Shown here: positions 14,738-16,485 of the stretch, one piece after another
Layout of the letters: every line of letters starts with the position of its first letter
Numbering within the stretch: position 1 is the first letter of the stretch
Assembly: GCA_002733485.1 (NCBI GenBank)
Contig: NVVU01000035.1
Coordinates: 14,467 to 30,951 of the forward strand
DNA: 16,485 nucleotides
Source: Robiginitomaculum sp.
Lineage (GTDB): Bacteria; Pseudomonadota; Alphaproteobacteria; Caulobacterales; Maricaulaceae
Direction of reading: 5' to 3'
Translations under genes and position numbers: made by a program
Notes under the pieces: model-generated
What the model saw: the letters and a program-made list of their open reading frames with translations, nothing else
Databases searched by the model: none
Told to the model about the DNA's origin: nothing

Positions 14738-14758
14738 AAAGTGAACACTGTTCACTTT
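14738..14758. promoter_or_regulatory. Perfect palindromic operator, TetR-type, before the diiron gene
   Basis: AAAGTGAAC (14738-14746) and GTTCACTTT (14750-14758) are exact inverted repeats around a 3-bp centre. A 15-bp core with GTGAAC half-sites is typical of TetR/AcrR-family operators. TTATAG (14771-14776) downstream is a plausible -10 box, which would put the palindrome over the -35 region and favour repression. The regulator is not encoded in this window. Confidence 0.65.
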
Positions 14759-14820
14759 AAAATTCCTGTGTTATAGAGCGCCCATAGATCAGCAAATGAT
14801 CAGATCGGGAGAGAAGTAAA

Positions 14821-15927
14821 ATGACCTCATTGCGCGACCTGTATGCGGTACCGGATATTGATTCACACTGGACCGTGCCCCAGGAATACGACCTTATTTT
14901 TGATTGGGAATTTGATGAGGGGCGCACGCAGATGATGCATCTTTATCAAAAAGGCAAAGATATGCAGTGGGATGCGGTGAAGCGCATTGACTGGAGCCTG
15001 GAATTAGATGCCGAAAACCCCATGCAATTGCCGGAAGAGGCAATGGCGCTACATGGTACGCCGATCTGGAACAAGATGGGCAAGAAGGATCAAATTGATT
15101 TGCTCCGCCATTCACAGGCCTGGAATATTTCGCAATTCCTGCAAGGTGAGCAGGCCGCCCTGGTTTGCGCGGCCAAAATCGTCGCCCAAGTACCAGACAT
15201 GGACGCTAAATTCTATGCCTCGACCCAAACTATGGACGAAGCGCGCCACATTGAAGCCTATCAAAATCTTCTGAAAAAATTTGAAGTGTCCTACCCGATG
15301 ACCAAGCCTTTGCAGGAACTGGTCGATCAGGCTCTGCGCGATCCGCGCTGGGATATTACCTATCTGGCGATGCAGGTGGTGATCGAGGGGCTGGCTCTGG
15401 CTGCCTTTGCCACCATTCGCGATGTGTCGCAAAACCCGCTGGCGCAAATGGTCAATGCCTATGTGATGGAAGACGAAGCTCGCCATGTGGCTTTTGGGCG
15501 CCTGACTTTGCGCGAATATTACCCAAAATTGACTCAGGCCGAACGCGACGAGCGTGAAGAATTTCTGGTCGAGGCCTGCTATCTGATGCGCGATCGCTTT
15601 GAAGGGCGTGAAATTTATGAAGCACTGGATTTACCCGTTGAAGAATGTGTGGAGCTGACCAAAAACAGCGAAATCAATCGACTGTTCCGCACCCTGCTAT
15701 TCCAGCGCATTGTGCCGGTAGTTAAAGACATTGGCCTGTGGGGTCCGCGCATTCGCGCCGCCTATGAAGACATGGGTGTGCTGCACTTTGCCGATAATGA
15801 TATTGATGCCATGCAGGCCGATGACGAGCGCATTGCCGCCGATTTTGACGCACGCAAAGCCTATGTCAGCGCTGTTGCTGCCAAGGGCGGCATTAGCAAA
15901 GCGGCGGACGCAAGTGCGGCTGAATAA
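14821..15927 (+). CDS. Ferritin-like diiron carboxylate protein (RNR R2-like fold), function unknown
   Basis: The 368-residue protein has the ligand set of a ferritin-like four-helix diiron site, arranged as two matching halves. E110 (LQGEQAAL), E140 and H143 (DEARH) form the first; E189 (VVIEGLAL), E219 and H222 (DEARH) form the second. Spacing is Glu-x29-Glu-x2-His in both halves. This is the pattern of ribonucleotide reductase R2, R2-like ligand-binding oxidases and bacterial multicomponent or AurF-type oxygenases. No radical-site neighbourhood or partner large subunit of RNR is visible nearby, so an oxygenase or oxidase is more likely than NrdB. The SD GGAGAG (14808-14813) is 7 nt before the ATG. 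A TetR-type operator sits in the promoter region, suggesting small-molecule-controlled expression. The C-terminus is Ala-rich and probably flexible. Confidence 0.85.
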   Translation: MTSLRDLYAVPDIDSHWTVPQEYDLIFDWEFDEGRTQMMHLYQKGKDMQWDAVKRIDWSLELDAENPMQLPEEAMALHGTPIWNKMGKKDQIDLLRHSQAWNISQFLQGEQAALVCAAKIVAQVPDMDAKFYASTQTMDEARHIEAYQNLLKKFEVSYPMTKPLQELVDQALRDPRWDITYLAMQVVIEGLALAAFATIRDVSQNPLAQMVNAYVMEDEARHVAFGRLTLREYYPKLTQAERDEREEFLVEACYLMRDRFEGREIYEALDLPVEECVELTKNSEINRLFRTLLFQRIVPVVKDIGLWGPRIRAAYEDMGVLHFADNDIDAMQADDERIAADFDARKAYVSAVAAKGGISKAADASAAE

Positions 15928-15976
15928 GTCTAGGCCTTAGTTCACTTGGCGCACTTTGGGGTCCGTCAGTAATTAC

Positions 15977-16008
15977 AGGGGAATGGCATGGTTGCATGCC
16001 ATTCCCCT
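15977..16008. terminator. Perfect 14-bp inverted repeat after the diiron gene
   Basis: AGGGGAATGGCATG (15977-15990) pairs exactly with CATGCCATTCCCCT (15995-16008) across a GTTG loop. The long stem and position 49 bp after the stop codon fit transcript-end protection or termination. No U-tract follows on either strand, so an intrinsic terminator is not proven; it could instead be a palindromic repeat. Confidence 0.45.
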
Positions 16009-16084
16009 AATCAATTTGTAATGCCATTTTGGCTTCGATTTTGCGGCATTCTCCTTATACTGGACCGGAGAGGATCGCGCCATA

Positions 16085-16485
16085 ATGTCTTTTTTGCCCC
16101 GTATTGTATTGATGATGACACGCCTGTTCGTGGTCCTGGCCCTCTTGTGGGAACGGGCCGTACCGGTATTTTTTCCGGCATTATTATTTCCCGCGCTTTA
16201 TCTTGCTTTGGCGTTTTTTGGTGTCTTGGAAACTTTTGGCGATCCCTGGCGGCTGATTGCTTTGCTTTTGTCCTTTGGTTTTGGCACCTATTTCGCCTAT
16301 CAGGGGATCAAACGCTTTGCCTGGCCGAACAAGGAAGATCGCGCCCGCAGGTTAGAAGAGGATGCGGGGCTTTCCTGGCGGCCTCTGGAAATTCTGACCG
16401 ATCAGCCCACCAAAACCAATAACCCAGCGGCGCAAGCGCTCTGGCAGGCACAAAAAAAACGTGCCGCAGACGCCTTAAAAGACCT
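16085..16485 (+). CDS. DUF4175/TIGR02302 family membrane protein, N-terminal part (runs off the window)
   Basis: The frame from ATG 16085 is open to the end of the window (133 full codons seen). It starts MSFLPRIVLMMTRL and has two hydrophobic hairpin segments at about 15-46 and 56-74. A cytoplasmic stretch follows with RRLEEDAGLSWRPLEIL (95-111), TDQPT and NPAAQALWQAQKKR (118-131). This 'RRLE-D-GL-HRPLE-LTD-P' pattern, followed by PAAQALW, is what I know from the long alphaproteobacterial TIGR02302/DUF4175 proteins, whose function is not established. GGAGAGGA (16067-16074) is a suitable SD. The remaining several hundred residues lie beyond 16485. A frame on the same strand from 15988 to 16422 is a shadow. 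Confidence 0.82.
   Translation, partial: MSFLPRIVLMMTRLFVVLALLWERAVPVFFPALLFPALYLALAFFGVLETFGDPWRLIALLLSFGFGTYFAYQGIKRFAWPNKEDRARRLEEDAGLSWRPLEILTDQPTKTNNPAAQALWQAQKKRAADALKD

Larger units (their letters stand above)
14502..14820. other. Divergent intergenic region between the porin and diiron genes
   Basis: These 319 bases carry no gene I can support. They hold the torF-side SD and hairpin (14508-14543), a TATAAA-like box on the minus strand near 14582-14588 that could serve the porin gene, a small GCCTG-N5-CAGGC palindrome (14672-14686), the perfect 21-bp palindrome at 14738-14758, and the SD of the diiron gene. The stretch is AT-richer than the flanking genes, as expected of a promoter region. 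Confidence 0.7.

Noticed and set aside
14738..14758. Possible LexA (SOS) box in the diiron promoter
   Set aside because: The alphaproteobacterial LexA site is a direct repeat GTTC-N7-GTTC; here the GTTC occurs once, and the symmetry is inverted.
14821..15927. Assignment as ribonucleotide reductase beta subunit (nrdB)
   Set aside because: The ligand pattern fits the wider R2-like group, but the sequence around it does not match NrdB as I know it and no nrdA is adjacent.
15988..16422. 144-codon plus-strand open frame at the right end
   Set aside because: It overlaps in another frame a DUF4175-type reading frame from 16085 that has an SD and clear family motifs; it has no SD or recognisable domain.

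Overview
The window is a stretch of alphaproteobacterial chromosome. This rests on gene content (YidD, a TorF-type porin, the N-terminus of a DUF4175/TIGR02302 membrane protein), a Gly/Met-rich Ffh tail, the ffh-rpsP-rimM-trmD-rplS order, and GTCATnCC-type dispersed repeats of a kind common in this class. The order or genus cannot be fixed from the sequence. Most of it is GC-rich and tightly packed. The clear exception is one AT-rich orphan gene near the left edge.

Layout. 1-315 is the 3' end of a SAM-dependent methyltransferase gene. 455-1276 is an AT-rich gene of unknown function with one membrane segment. 1277-1627 holds repeat elements and the likely ffh promoter. 1628-5361 is the translation and secretion cluster ffh, rpsP, rimM, trmD, rplS, closed by a strong terminator. 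A second copy of the 67-bp two-hairpin repeat lies inside this cluster, between rpsP and rimM. 5432-6708 (minus) carries a polyprenyl-phosphate-type family 2 glycosyltransferase overlapping a zinc-ribbon membrane protein. Divergent from it, 6751-9274 (plus) carries an ArnT/PMT-like membrane glycosyltransferase overlapping an HMG-CoA-lyase-like gene.

9271-13678 (minus) is a compact run transcribed yidD, thrS, O-antigen ligase-like gene, rhamnosyltransferase-like GT2. Each junction overlaps or is one base apart. 13800-14501 (minus) is a TorF-type porin. 14821-15927 (plus) is a diiron ferritin-like protein preceded by a perfect palindrome that looks like a TetR-family operator. The window ends inside a DUF4175-family membrane protein that continues past 16485.

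How the genes fit together. Two themes dominate: making and inserting proteins (ffh, rpsP, rimM, trmD, rplS, thrS, yidD) and building envelope glycans (polyprenol-phosphate sugar synthase plus ArnT-like transferase; O-antigen ligase-like protein plus GT2; porin). I see no defence system, prophage, CRISPR array, transposase or RNA gene. The less ordinary items are the 67-bp repeats, the palindromic operator before the diiron gene, the 12-bp coding repeat at the start of the ligase gene, the zinc-ribbon partner of the glycosyltransferase, and the AT-rich orphan gene.
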